NCBI GenBank assembly: GCA_047495785.1
Contig: JBLDXI010000042.1
Location: 3,286,001-3,350,000, forward strand
Length of the DNA: 64,000 nucleotides
Direction of reading: 5' to 3'
From: Lepidodermella squamata
Lineage: Eukaryota; Gastrotricha
Part shown: positions 34,916-48,000 of the stretch, one piece after another
How positions within the stretch are numbered: the first letter of the stretch is position 1
Layout: each line of letters starts with the position of its first letter
Translations under genes and position numbers: made by a program
The notes under the pieces: generated by a model
What the model was told of the DNA's origin: nothing
The model's input: the letters and a program-made list of their open reading frames with translations, nothing else
Database searches by the model: none

Positions 34916-37049
34916 TCATATTTCAGTAGCCATACCCGGCGTTGAGTAATTACTTGCGAACAAAACTGCGAAATTGCGTTGTCTAGCAATGAAATACAAA
35001 CACCGCTTAAATTCATTCCCTCTTGAATTGGTATAATGCTGGTAGCTCATCAGAAATGTCGACCTGTGCTTCACGGTTTTGTCTCAGTATCGATCGATAT
35101 ACACCGTTATCAGGCGTGAGGCAACTGATAATAACTCATTTTTGCTTACAATTCGTGATAGAGTCAGGCAAAGCAGGATTTTTTAGGTAGGTCATTCAAT
35201 TTTAATTCGATCAATCACCCAATTCAAGAGCCCAGATCGACTCGAAGCATTTTTCAAGTCGTGCTCAACAAATTAAGGGATCAGCCATAAAAAATACAGA
35301 ACAAGATCCGACGCTACCATAGAAATCGTTACCGAGGCAATTTCCTCGGCTGGCCACCGTTGGATTGCCTAAAAAGATCAACCGTAAAATCTGCGAAAAC
35401 TAGTCTCGCCTTTGGTGCCTTTGGAATCGTGTTGAACTCCAGTCTTCACAGCTGATTTTAATGAAAATTATTGGATTAAATGATGGACTAACTGGATTCG
35501 AAGGATGAATGATGAGAAATAGGTATTAAAATTCGTCCATTAAAGATTTGTTCAATATTTGTTCAACGAAGCTGAAAATTTAATTTTGCATAGCACTTAG
35601 GATAACTGACCTTGACCGCTTTAACTAGAGGCCTGATCTAATCCGATGCTTGTCTTTATCTAGTCAAGACTCATAATAAAAATGAACGGCGCAGCGAAGT
35701 CCGTGGCCCAATGTTGAAACCTGCAGCACACGTGCGCAGCTTAATTCTTAATCTCGCGCTTCATTTGAAGGTTGCAGCCCAAATGTTTACCTTGTAACCG
35801 TAATCACACGCGTGCAGCCAGAAATCTATATTTTTGTAGCCGAAATTTCTCCACCAAATTTTCTCTTCAAACATCTTGAATTGATCTTTACATGATTCCC
35901 GATTAAGTTGATATGGCACGAGGCAATATGGCTGCGTTTGAGGCGGACGATGCTCAGCGAAGAAAAGAAGAAATAACCCACCTAGGATTCTGTAAATTTC
36001 GATTAGGCCGCTTCAGGTAGGGAAGGAGAACGGCGAACCATGCGCTGAGCCTCTTGATGAGATACGCGCTTAGATGAAGATTAAAGGTGTTCGGATTGTT
36101 ACCCGTTCGAGTCCATGACTGGCTGCGGAGCCATCCATGGCTAATAACCCCATAAATTACCGATAAAATAATATTGTCACACATCACACCCGGGTCGACA
36201 TAGAGAAATGAGCAGAGTGGATTTCATCGTCTAACTGCTTGAGCAGTGGATCCTAGTGCAGGGCAGGCCTGGGGCGACAATCGACGCAGCACAGATAACC
36301 CGAATGGGCAGTTTATTGCACTCTGAGAATCGAACCCTGCCATTGTGACGTTGCAGCGAAACGCTGTGCTATAAGAGCACTCAAGACACAATTACAGCGT
36401 GTTTCCCGTTGTTTAACTTATTTATGGCATTTCCACAGGCATTTCCATGGCTTTTGGCGCAAGGGCACCGTTATCTTGCATGGTTAGAACATAGGACCTA
36501 CTAGCAGTTTGAAAATAGTCAACCTGTGATTGAAATTTCGATTTTTTTAACTTGAAATTGCATAGGTTCTCGATCATTTTTTGATCCCACAAGAATACCA
36601 CCGTGTCCGCCATAGTCTCATTGAGCTCTGTTTAAATTTTTTTTAGTTGAAAATTAAAAATGACGACGCTATTGAAATTCAATCAAACCGGCCGAATTCG
36701 TCCTATCCGCTCAGAAAACTGAAAAAGCTGAATTCAGATCTGAATGCTGAGCCTCTGAAACTTTGTTACTCTGAATTTTTTCGGTGATATGAGGGAGAAG
36801 CTTAGGGACATTCGTGGGAGTAATTTAGAATATCAAATTCCAAAACTAAACACACCTGACACAGAAATTAGGGTGCTCGAAAAATTCCCTGAAATCAGCT
36901 GGGCGGATAGGACGATTTAGGCCACCTTTTGCACAGCCCTAACGGTGATAGATAAAGACAAACGGATTTCAAAATCGTGATCAGGGCATTCGAAAACCCT
37001 CAAAAACTGCTGTCAAATATTTTTTCTACCTCGGATAAATAATTCCGCC
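34916..37049. other. intergenic, repeats and one doubtful small ORF
   Basis: The region holds the MITE-like pair at 36691-36923. A 63-codon - strand frame lies at 36422-36613, with a W-D-Q-K-M-I-E-N-L-C segment faintly like a SANT/MADF-type DNA-binding helix. The ORF is complete from ATG to stop, but no paralogue or second exon could be found, so I leave it uncalled. A tRNA-like A-box and B-box pair occurs on the - strand near 36300-36390. Nothing else is supported. Confidence 0.4.
36691..36923. mobile_element. MITE-like element with 24-bp inverted ends
   Basis: The left end GCCGAATTCGTCCTATCCGC and the right end GCGGATAGGACGATTTAGGC are inverted copies with three or four mismatches, about 230 bp apart. 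The interior is AT-rich and non-coding. The flanks show no convincing target duplication. Confidence 0.55.
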
Positions 37050-37382
37050 ATGAAAGGATTAAGGAACAAACTGAATTGGCTACCTATGCGAGGCAAACGC
37101 GATGTGCACCTGGCGAAAATGGTGTGGCGATGTGTGAATGGCGAAGCCCCAGAAAGTCTTGTGAATCTGTTCTCTCGCAAGATGTTTGACCCTACGCAAA
37201 AAATGATCCGTAGTCAGTTCACACAAGCGCTTGTTGTCCCTAATTTAACATCGGCACAGGGTCAAAAGACTTCGGCGTATTGGGGTGCGATACTATTCAA
37301 CAACCTGTCTACTGATGCACAAAGTGCTATCTCGGCTAATAGCTGCCGCCAACAAACTTACCTAGAACTGTTGAAAAAATAA
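37050..37382 (+). mobile_element. LINE ORF2 C-terminal fragment
   Basis: A 110-codon + strand frame contains L-N-W-L-P-M-R-G-K-R, K-M-V-W-R-C-V-N-G-E-A-P-E-S-L and Y-W-G-A-I-L-F-N-N-L. This pattern is typical of the C-terminal domain after the reverse transcriptase in Jockey/CR1/RTE-like elements (L-x-W-L-P...C-x-x-G-x-A-P-x-Y-L). The reverse transcriptase itself is absent, as expected of a 5'-truncated insertion. The sequence is not the same subfamily as the 32-kb tail. Confidence 0.7.
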
Positions 37383-38082
37383 AATAATTCACCGGAAACC
37401 TGAACGGAACTGATATTATCATAGCACTCTGACTACTCTACTGCGGCTGCACTTTCTTTTTCACTATCGACCTTCCTTCCTGGATATCATGCTCATTAAA
37501 AAATATATACATTTTTATCATTTTTGATTTTATTTTAATTTACGAGCTGAATGATTGATTATAGTTGATTTTTAGCGAAGATAATTGACATTCCTGCGAT
37601 TTCCGAATAAAAATTGTCAAAATCATGAATAAAATGAGCACACGCCTCAATCTTCAATGTTTGCGTGTGAAGACGCCTCATTAGCGTGTCGAGACGTCTT
37701 ATTAATTTTTGGGTGTTGCTATTGGCACATAATTAGCCACAATACACCGTTAATTTTTTTCGCAACTTGCGGGTATATACGTCGAGTTTCCGAAAAGGCG
37801 GGTTTACGCGTGCAAGTCGACGCGTAAAGTCGACGTGTAAACCTGCCAGATCAACGAAAAACGCCTTTGTGTGTGTATACGCGCACATAGACACGCGCAT
37901 CTGTGGGCGCTGGATGGCTAATACATCTTGTGCATGAGGATCAAATCGAGTTGGAAGCGTGGGACTGATAGTAGATGGACTCGACACTTCCTATATAGCA
38001 CATAATAAATTGTTCTGGGAGACTGGAGAAGCACAAAAGTATAAATCGATCGCGTGCTGTTTTGATCAAAGAAAAAGTGACC

Positions 38083-39515
38083 GATAGATTATATGACCGC
38101 TGCAAAATGAAAAGTGTATCTTGCCGAATTTTTCGGCGTTTTGAAATGAGTACATAGGGTAGTTGGCCATGGCATCCCGAGTCCATTGGTGAAAACCGTT
38201 CGAAAAAATACCTCTAAATGACCGAGATATCGCGGTTGGAAGTTTAGAGACAATTTTTCACTTTTTGAGAAAAATGTGAAAATAAAAACTTCATTTTGCG
38301 CGCATAAAAAATGATTTGCACACGTTTTCACCGTCATTATCTTCGGATTTCTCAATCGTATTTCTTCAAATTTTATACCGTTCGAAAGGCGCTTTTCACA
38401 CCAGCAATCAATTGGAATATCAATAAAAAATGGCGAAGCGCAACATTTGTTAGCATTTTTTATTTAAATTTGAATTCCAGCGCGTAATTTACCACAGACA
38501 TAAATACCTGAAAATTCCAGGCAGTTCAGGACCTATGGCTTGGTATTCTCGATCCCCTAGTGTGTTCTTGTAGCAAGGTCCAGGCGAATTTCACTCATGG
38601 CGTGTTGATAAGCAATAGCACACGATAATGTGAGTGGCGATTTCGAGGACTGCGTCTATTACTGCTGTTGCAGTTTTAAGGGCCAAAATGTGCGAGCGTT
38701 GGCAAATGAGGGCGGCTTTTGCTTTTATTGCACGTCGGCGAAATGCTAAAACATCGTTTTAGCTTTCAATGCGCACAAATGTTAATGTCTGTGTTGGGGC
38801 CCGAGCCCGAATTCGGCCCGTACGCAGACGGGTAGCATTGATTTGCCGCTCCGCGCTCGGGCCGGTTTAAAACATGCCCGTATGCGACGTTTACTGTAAA
38901 TTTAATAAATTCGAGAGAATCACGCTTCACCGCACACGGGCCAGCCAAGGTGCCAGCCCGAGCACGGCGGAGAACAATTGGATCCAGCGCTATTGTTCAG
39001 CGCCGTACTCGGGCCGCCGGGCTCGGGCCTCTGAATCGGGTCGTCGGGCTTGGGTCGCCGGGCTCGGGTCATCATACAACCAACGCCCACCCCGACAATT
39101 TTACCAAGTCCCAGCCCGAGGCCCGGCGGCCCGAGTACAGCGCTGAACAATAGCGCTGGATCCAATTGTTCTCCGCCGTGCTCAGGCTGGCACCTTGGCT
39201 GGCCCGTGTGCGGTACGGAGCGCGTACGGGCCGAAATCGGGCTCGGGCCCCAACACCTGCATCGTAAACTATGCGTACAAAAATGTAGAAAAAAATCGCT
39301 AATTAATGCTTTACAAATTAAAGCAAATTTGAGGTGGATCCGTAGGTCCTGTGAAGTTAAGGATGCGAAATTTGGAATCTACGACTCCAAACTACGTAAG
39401 GTTATTAGATGAAACCAGAACGGCCGTGGATGGCCCCGAGATTTGTTTTTCTTGCTGCTGAAAATAATTAAAAAATCGCCAAGATACACTTTTCACTTTG
39501 CAGCGGTCATATAGT
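38083..39515. mobile_element. long foldback element with nested GC-rich inverted repeat
   Basis: The outer ends are inverted repeats of about 35 bp: TATATGACCGCTGCAAAATG near 38086 against CACTTTGCAGCGGTCATATA near 39510. Inside, a second inverted pair (GTGTTGGGGCCCGAGCCCG at 38791 and CGGGCTCGGGCCCCAACAC at 39239) encloses almost perfect arms of about 93 bp at 38932-39028 and 39115-39212. The core is much more GC-rich than its surroundings. No transposase is encoded. The - and + frames open in the core only because both strands are GC-rich. It is probably a non-autonomous DNA transposon. Confidence 0.7.
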
Positions 39516-42414
39516 TCAAGGATTGTAGCGATGAAAAATGTATCGGGTATTTACTTTTGGAAGCCATTGAAATTTCGCTTTGATTAGAAGCTACCGCGAT
39601 CAGGCCAGCGCCCAGCACTCATAATTTTTAAGGCTGTGCCAGGATATTTTAACTGATTCTCGGGGTGAAAATGCACAAGAAAATGAACCGAACTCATTCA
39701 ATTTTCAACGACAATTCAATTTTATGGTTTGCAAATCATGCAGCTACTTTAGTAACGAATAACGAACAATTCCCATCAGTCAATATGTATCAATTTTCCA
39801 TGCGATTAGGCGGAAGCTCGTGTGAGGTCCCCGGTCAACAAACAAGATAGAAACAGCCGAAATACAACTTTGTTCTATGAAGCAAGAACTGTTCTATGAA
39901 AACTATGTGAACTATGAATAATGCAATTCGGAATTCGGTGTTCTAATATTCATTTGTGGATGAACAAATCGTCGTCGGTGCGGCCAAAAGTATTATATCC
40001 AAGAGAATTAATTTTGAGATAAATCGAAAAAACGGATTTATTTTCGAAATTTTCAGTAAAATATGTCACCAAGTCGAACAAGGGGATAGTTGATTACGGC
40101 GGATCGAATGGCGTCAACCATGTTTACCGGTGATGCACCGTTTTTGCGCTATCGAGACATGTTGGATATTGGATATAATACTGTTTAGTACTTTTTTTGT
40201 TTTTGTGTTATGGTGTTTTTACGCAGAGTGGTTCGAGTCCCCGTGCTTGCATCCATTTTTTTGTCGATTTTTCTTTTTAAGCGAGGACAAGGAGGGTTAT
40301 TTTTGTTTGGCATGAACATCGCGCTGCTGTGGTTCGATTCCTCATGCATGCATTTATTTTTTGGCGATTTTGACATCACCATTTTGCTCGCGATTGAGTG
40401 ATTTTTTTCTGGATATAATACTTTTGGTGCCCTTTCGAACTCATGCCATGGAGATAATACTGTTGATTCTGCCGATAAAGTGACCTCGTGAAAAGGCACG
40501 AAAGTGGATTTAATACTTTTGATCCCTGGCGAATTTTGAGATGCGGTTTCAGAATATTTATGGATTATTTATCGAAGGCAGACGGACATGTAAACACAGC
40601 GGGGAGAACGGGAGGAAGAAGTATTCAAGCGCAAGAATCGCGCACTTTGCCTGACACAATAGGGCGATTTCGCCCACTTCTGTTAGTTTGTATCGAAAGC
40701 TGATAGAAATTGGCACACAAGTCAATGAGACTATGCCAGAAAATAACATTTTGTTGTTTGATCGGTTGATCGAACGGGGTTAACTTAACTTCATTAAAAG
40801 AAAATAGAAATTTCACACGTCGATAACCAATTTTGATAACTACAGATTAAAAACGGTGAGAGATAGCCATATAATTGTTTTCCGAAATCGTCCTTATGGC
40901 TTCGAAAGGGTTAAGGAATTGTTGAGGCATGTCATAGTTTCCTTAGCAGATTGACTTCGAGTGGAGCCGTTTTGCCGGGTAGAACAGCTGCGATCGCAAC
41001 CAGTTCTTTTTGCCATTAAAACACCGCCAGCTCACGATAGCCTTATGGACTTGTGCTTCCCATCCAAAAGTCTAGCCGCAGTACCAGGTCGGCGTTCGCT
41101 GGAGCGCGGCAAATTATTCAGCCCCGGCTTTTTTATTTCGTCAGTGCTAATTGCGATAGTCGTTGGGCCCGCTAGTGGCAAAGCGCCGTTACCCGACCGC
41201 ATACGGGTCGACCCAAACGCGTAAAGGCCAAAATTAGGCTTGCATTGATTGTTGATTGCTTATTCTTTTGTCTTTTGTCGCTATGCTCTCATCGTTTTTC
41301 TAAAGCCGTTCGTTGCGAAATCATCGTTTGCGTAGAACAGACATTTTTTACATGTAGTGGCAGGTAAGGGCAACAAGCAGTGAGGCTGGAAAACTTGATG
41401 ACAATAATTGGCCGCGCGGCGAATAAAGGGTAGACGCGAAATAATAGGCAGGCCCGATATTTTTAGCACGAGTTATCGAAAAATGATATAGATGCAGCAA
41501 AGTATACTAATTCGGTATGTCGCAACAGCAGTTAGGTGCAACCCATATCCCTGCTACATTTCAACTTTGTAGGTTTTAGTGTCAAGAGTCAAGATGGCTC
41601 CTGCTAAGTGACAGCACACGCCGAGAGAGTTGTTGACTTCGCATGCAGTCCGTGTACTCGCGCCGATTGACGAAGCTGAAGTCGCCAGAGCGCAGAGCTT
41701 AAAACACCTTAATTATTCATGCGACAACTTGCAGTCATTTTGTGTTGTATAACTTGGTCGTTGTCCATAAAGACAATCGTAAGTTTCACTTACATCGGCT
41801 GATTGGCTGCGAGCAGGCAATGGCTACATGAAGAAGAACTTCGCGCAGCCAATGAGCGCGCACGAACAGATGCGTGAATGTCAGCTGCCCCTGATACATG
41901 TCTTTCATTAGTTCGAATGCATAAAGCATTAGTATCAAAGAAAAAGTGACACTTTGTTTCTCGATAACTTGAATCCAAGTGGCTACTAAATAGGAAAGTT
42001 GGAGAAGCTACGCGCTGATTGCTGATAAATGAATTCTGTACACTTACCATCAGCCGTGGAAAGTGACGTTGCCTTTATCGATAACCTTTCCTTTCCAATT
42101 TAATTATAATGTAGCGTGCAAGAATGAACCTCGCCGAGTGTAGGTGTCGTTAAACGGCAAATTTGTGAAAAAACATAAAAGGTGACAGTTTTTTTCGTGA
42201 GAAAAAGGCTGCTGGTTGGTACTAATTTCAAAATTAAAGAAGATCAAAAACAGAATACACTGGTTCACTAAATAGCATTCCCAAGCGTGACACTTTCCTT
42301 CCGGATATGTTATTCTGGATACTGATGCGACCCACTTCCAGTTAGTACTGCAACCCATCTTGAAAAATATACCCATCGATATTTGGAGAAGGAAGACTAG
42401 CGAATACCAAAAAT
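39516..42414. other. intergenic, no supported gene
   Basis: About 2.9 kb without a credible gene. Two GGTTCGAnTCC words at about 40228 and 40330 match the pol III B-box but have no matching A-box or tRNA fold. Frames at 40961-41224 and 41790-42050 lack motifs and splice partners. The promoter of the 42.4-kb four-cysteine gene should be near 42300-42400, with no clear TATA box. Confidence 0.45.
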
Positions 42415-42907
42415 ATGAAATCGCTCATTACAGTCGTTGCCATTTCCTTACTGTTTGCTGACAAATGTGCATCTTCTGGCTCAAATAACATCTCTTCCAC
42501 GCAGCCTGCAGCGTCAAACAGGCTCGAGCAAGACCTCGTTGCCAACTTATTGGAAAAGTACAAAGCACTGGCTGCTTCGTCTAGCAATCCTGAACAAAAA
42601 GATTGGATGCAAAGTAAGTTAGAACGATGTCTAATACAAAGTCAAATATAATATAATAATAAATTTATTGTTTTCAGAGCAAGTCGCAGCAAGCTTCATG
42701 AGCGGTGATCCCGAGTTGATGCGACAGTTGTCGAAGCAGCTCCACGATGAGGAGCGAAGCTGCCGATACCAGGCGTGCATGTTTGTATTCCAGACGCCAA
42801 GCATTTGCAGCAGTAACGGCGGGTTTTACATTTGGGCGCAAAAGATCGCCAGGAAGATTTTTCGAAACCGAAGGTGCGGAAGTTGGTTCGAGCAGAAGAG
42901 CAGCTAA
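42415..42907 (+). CDS. small secreted four-cysteine protein, family member 4
   Basis: Two exons, 42415-42613 and 42678-42907, joined in phase 1, give 142 residues. The signal peptide (LITVVAISLLFADKCASS) is clear. The exon 1 helix (LEQDLVANLLEKYKALAASS) matches the 34.4-kb copy. Exon 2 starts K-Q-V-A-A-S-F-M-S-G-D-P and holds the domain C-x4-C-x9-C-x22-C (S-C-R-Y-Q-A-C, I-C-S-S-N-G-G-F-Y-I-W-A-Q, F-R-N-R-R-C-G-S-W-F-E-Q-K). It is the closest paralogue of the 34.4-kb gene, down to the exon length and the G-S-W-F-E-Q-K end. It is probably exported and disulfide-bonded. No function can be named. Confidence 0.82.
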
Positions 42908-45004
42908 AGACGTGGGATATACTTCCTTTCTTGAAAACAAGAGTTTCTCGCTTTGTTTCGTTAACTGAGATCAGATTAAGCTTTGTTAGTAACAGTTTCT
43001 TGCTGCCTTGAGGCCGATATCTATTTTAGTTTGAATAGGTCTATTGAGTTCGCACTGCGGATAAACAATGCTGTTATTTATTCACTAGTAAGGGCTCATC
43101 TTTCATATCTTTCATCTTTGTGTCTTGCGTTGGCAAACTAAGTAGGCTTCACCTTGCCCGTTGAACCTTTCGAAACTGAAGGAATCATATGATATAGGAT
43201 ATATGATATCTCACTTTTTGAACCCAATCTTGGAAGACACAGAATACAACAACTTGAAGAAATCTCGTTTCATACAGTCTATCGATCGGGAGAAGTGTTT
43301 CTGTATTCTGTATTATGCTTAGAATTTGAAAAATGAAAACCCATCGCTTCGGTTATTTTTGATAACCATCTTCAGGGAAAATCAGATGAGCAATTATATC
43401 AAAACTGAGTTTACCTTAAAAATGCAATCAGGTTAGTTTTTCATAATCTTCTGGTTCCTATCGTAGTATATATATTGGTTCCTTGAATAGTTTCGCTTTG
43501 ATCAAGTCGGTTTGTCAGTTGGAATTCAGCTTACCCTACGAATAATGAGAATCTCGATGATTAGACAGACCCGTTTGGGTTCTCCATTAGCAAGGACCTG
43601 GTAACCGTCGCGGCCTTTTGGACAGTAACTTGTATACCGTTCAGCACAGAAGGTGCTGAGAAACAAAACCCAATTTAAAGCGTCATTTGTCATTTTCACC
43701 GCGTGGCAATTCATTATTGCGCGTCAATATCGCGGGGCGGGCGACAGAACGACTTGCCTAGAATAGAAATAGATGGCGTAGTGCATTTGTGCACACATAG
43801 ACATAATTTAGGAAATAATTAATAATCCTAAATTATGTCTATGGATGCACATGAGAAAACTGGCGTTCTAGTGATCAGGCACGCGACTGACCTGTCGGAG
43901 ATGCAAAAAATGTAGGTATATCCTAGGCAAGTCGTTCTGTGACCCAACCCGCGAGTATATACCTATATTAAGGTGAATATTTACCGTAATTATTCTGCTC
44001 GCCGTACTCCGCAAAAACTGTCTCCGGGTCTGAATTCGACCACAAAACCAACTGTCTTTGACTCCACACTGTTTAGTTATCCTGATCCTAGCATATCTCT
44101 GGTATAAGAAAATCGGAGAAATATTGTCAGCTGGTGGAAAATTCAGGTAGCTCAATCTTGCTATGTTATAAAAGGCGAGCTCTCAGTCGATCGGGAAAGC
44201 AATCTCGCATCTTACATAATAATCATACAGAGACACTTTTCCTGGTACTGTGATTCATGATATTCTGTGACATCCAAGATTGCTTTTAAGTCTCACGTTT
44301 CACGTTCAGTCAATTTTCCGATGAGATTATCTGGCCCCAACAAACCCGAGGAGCTTTGATCTCCAACTTTGCTAAACTCGATAATGTACCGCCGTAAAAA
44401 GTTTGATGCGTTGCGTTCCTTCGATTAAATCGAATTAATTGGGTGTTTATTCATATGAGCCTTGATTTGACGTTAAGCGCTAAAATAGTACCCAAATTAA
44501 GTTTAATAAAGCAATTCGAATGACATCGCTCAAAGGTGACGTTGTTGATGACGATAAGATAAGCGGTTAATTGAAATCTGCCATCAACGTCACATGTCAC
44601 ATGTTATGGAGTGAATTGCCCCATCTGATTGTGATAAATATCAATAGGACAAAGGCAACGAGTTAAATTTGGCCATCAAAACACGGGCGCCACGTGTCGG
44701 TGGTACAGGATGTGACGCAAATGCGCCATTGATGACCAACGTTAACTAGTTTAAAGTGTCCTCTATCTATTTATCACAATTGGATGAAACAAACCAGGTT
44801 AGGTCAAAGATGGCGACAATTTTGATAGAACCACGCAGAAAAAAATTAAAGGAAATTTCGAGTTCTATTTCTAGTAGGGGCGTCGAAATAATGGAGTTGA
44901 TACTCTGCTGATACTCGATCGCCGCTGATCTCAAGCGGCCATAAAAGGGAAAATAGCAATTTGAGGAGATAATAAAACATTGAAATATCGCACATCATTC
45001 GAGT
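42908..45004. other. intergenic with a MITE, no supported gene
   Basis: It lies between the four-cysteine gene and the 3' end of MIF4G gene B. The only structured element I see is the inverted-repeat element at 43731-43955. Open frames at 43526 and 43868 overlap it or lack support. Confidence 0.45.
43731..43955. mobile_element. MITE-like element with 40-bp ends and inner hairpin
   Basis: The ends are inverted: GACAGAACGACTTGCCTAGA at about 43741 against CCTAGGCAAGTCGTTCTGTG at about 43922, each flanked by CGCGGG-type sequence. In the middle a second, nearly perfect hairpin pairs CATAGACATAATTTAGGA (about 43796) with TCCTAAATTATGTCTATG (about 43827). There is no coding capacity. Confidence 0.65.
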
Positions 45005-48000
45005 TTATCTGTCGTTTTTATTGAACGATGTCAAGGATCTATCAGACGATGAATCCAAGCTTGCTTTTGCCGACTGTAATTTTTCACTACCACTGAAATT
45101 GTTAGCATCCGTGGTAATATTCAACGGAACAGATAGTCGCTGCGGCTTTGCACGGCTTTTTGGGAGGAAGTAATGGGACAAAGGCCTCCCAGCTTGGTCG
45201 GCAAGAGCAGAGCTATCCCCCGCAGATAATGAGGCGGCGGAGGCTAAGTTCGTGCCAATAAATGAGCTAGCTTGCTGAACTTTAGTCAAAAAAGTTCGGA
45301 AAATCTTGTCAGCTTGCTCACTGGGATACTCGTTCTTCAAAAAGCATTGAATGCGATCAACCAGAGCGAAAAAATCGCCGTGGCGTCTCAATAAATCGGG
45401 TGAAATGTCCGAGATCATGAGATGCATATGTTTGTCATAATTTAAACATTTCCGATCAGAGCTGATGGATGAAAATCGATCATCAGTATTCTATAAAATC
45501 ACGTACCTAATAAGAGGGTGGTTATTTCGTTTCATTTAACTTACGGCGATAGCTGAAAGAATTTCAACGATCGCAGCCTTATGCCGCGTGGAGGATGTTG
45601 CATGTTGCTGAATTTCGAGCAACTCTTTGAAAAAATTCGCCCACCATTCGCTTTTGCCTTTTTCATGAATTTCAGCAGCCAAAAATTCTTTCCCAGCTTT
45701 CACCGAGAATAACTCGAGAAGGCACTCTGAGGCTTCTTCACTTCTTCTCAGCAATAGAGCGTCCACATACGCGAGAAGAAATCTGGAGTGTAATTGTCTC
45801 ATCTCATAGAGTCGACCAACTAACCTGCGGCGATAGGAAATTGACCATCAGAATAGAAAGATTGATCTATACCCACAAACCGAGTACATCCTATGCTCTT
45901 CCTGTGGAGCAAGTTTTGCAAACGGCCAATTTCTTGTGATATTGTCATCCGCTCTTGCGCCTAGAGCATAATGCTGAGAAATTAGTGAATAATTATCGCA
46001 AAATTCTTACTGAACTAGCCGACTCGAGCTCCCGGGTAAGAATGAATTGAATGCGGCTCGAGTTCGCATGATTGAAAACAGAGTCTGTCCTCTCCGAATT
46101 CTCGCCACTTGAAAATCGTTTCAAGCATATGTTGCGAAACTCCAAGCCGAAGTCTTTGCCACGACCATAGTCAATTTTTCCGAGCTCTATGCACAGCTTG
46201 GCCGCATAATCTAAAGTCACTTCATTTTCGATCTGCTCAAATATGGCGTTTTCCAAAATAAGCTCAACAGCATCAGCGAAAAACGGAATAGATAGCTGTT
46301 TCAACTTTGGCTCAAGCATGCGGACTATTGTAGACCGGCTAATAGAAGATGCACGCAACCAAATGACTGAAACCAAGCTGCGGAACTCATCCTCGTGGAA
46401 TGTATTGCTGACGTTGCTTGCAGCAATTGAGATTGCTTGAACATCGATAGAAGCTCAGTCGAAATCGTTCGATACCCTTTTACTTTTGATATATGCAGCT
46501 GGTTGGTTATTTAGCGGGACTTCTGGGGGAAAAGCTATGCTGAAAGTGGTGAAAGGTCGATCGAAAGATGCAGACAAAGCAACGGTTCTATTCCAACCAC
46601 CTTTCTGTATCATAATAAGACAAAAAGTATATTAAACCTATTTGAATTATTGAGCTAAAAGAACCGAGTTGATAATCTGAAGAAACAGCAAGATCTCTTT
46701 GGTGAGATCAGGATCCAGTGGATTTCCCTTCTTCAAACAGAATGCCGATAGCCTGTCATGGCATTCGCGCCATAATGCTCTTTCCTCGGCAGTTTGATGC
46801 ATGTAGCCGTCTTCTATCAGCCGATCGACAACAATCATAATTTGGTACAGAAAGGGTATCGTAAGAGCCGTGTCCTGACGAACAAGTCGCCGGATGTAAA
46901 ATTTGAATAGGCTGGCTTGAACCAGGCCGGCTCTGTAGAGGTCAGTTATCAGTCGTAAGGAGGTTGCGCAGAAGTGATCGACCTGTCGCTTCGTTTTAAA
47001 CTGTTCGATTCTCATGCAGCATATTGTTATGGCTTCGCGAAGGCTGTAAGTAGTGCTCTCAGACTTAGCCTCAATAACAATGGTATTTTTTGCCCGGGCC
47101 TAGAAATTAATAACTCTAAAGGATAAGAGAGACAATAAAGCCTACATACCATTTGAAGAATTTCAAACATGCGCACCAGTGGAGAATAGACATCTGGGCC
47201 AATGGCATGAGCCTGGAAATAATTTAACAGTAGAAATATCAATAGCAGAAATTTTGACTCTACTTGATTTAGCATTTCGCCGATACTATCGATGAAAGCC
47301 CGGCGGGAATTCACCTCCTCCAGCAACCGATATGCATCTGCAGCTCTTAAGGAATACTCTTCAGGTTGAGCGGCCAAATTGTCCACAATCTTGTGAAATT
47401 GAGCTTTCCCTCTAGATTGCCAGAAAGGACTTTCGACGTCCTTGGCCCCCAACCTTGGGACCTCCATGATTATCTTTGCATCTGATGGTTTCCTTGCAGT
47501 AATTGGATGCTGCGGCTCCAAGGCTTCTCGATATGCCGAGGTCTCTTGCGCCTCGTAGACATCCAAGGATCGAGGGATATTCGATTTCCCAGTTCTCTTG
47601 TCTGGAACCATAGTTTTACCAATTTCTTTCTCCTTAGCTGACGAAAACTCCTCCTTGTGGAAACTATTCCGCATCCATCCACCTTTCTTCTCAAAAGACT
47701 TCAAAAATGTAGAAATTTTCAACGTTTTCGCCGGGTCGCTGAGGAAGTTTCTTTTCCTGGCTTTTTCCAGAACTGCGATGCATTTTAACCAAAACGCTTC
47801 GTCGCTTTCGTCGAATCGCTCGATGTAACCAGAGTCAAGCAAAGCGTCAACATTTTGAACGATTTCGAAGAGGAACAAAAGGCTGCTTTCGCTATTTTGC
47901 TGATCGACATATATTTTGACGAGGTTGGCAAAGAACTTTTCCCCAAGATAATTCCCGACAAAAAGCTCGTTAAGAAATCTGTGGTAATATAAAAGTTCGG

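Noticed and set aside
38766-39412. Overlapping frames on both strands in the GC-rich core
   Set aside because: They mirror each other because the core is an inverted repeat. Composition alone keeps them open.
40220-40345. Two GGTTCGAnTCC words as possible tRNA genes
   Set aside because: They match the B-box only. No A-box upstream and no pairing T or acceptor stem.
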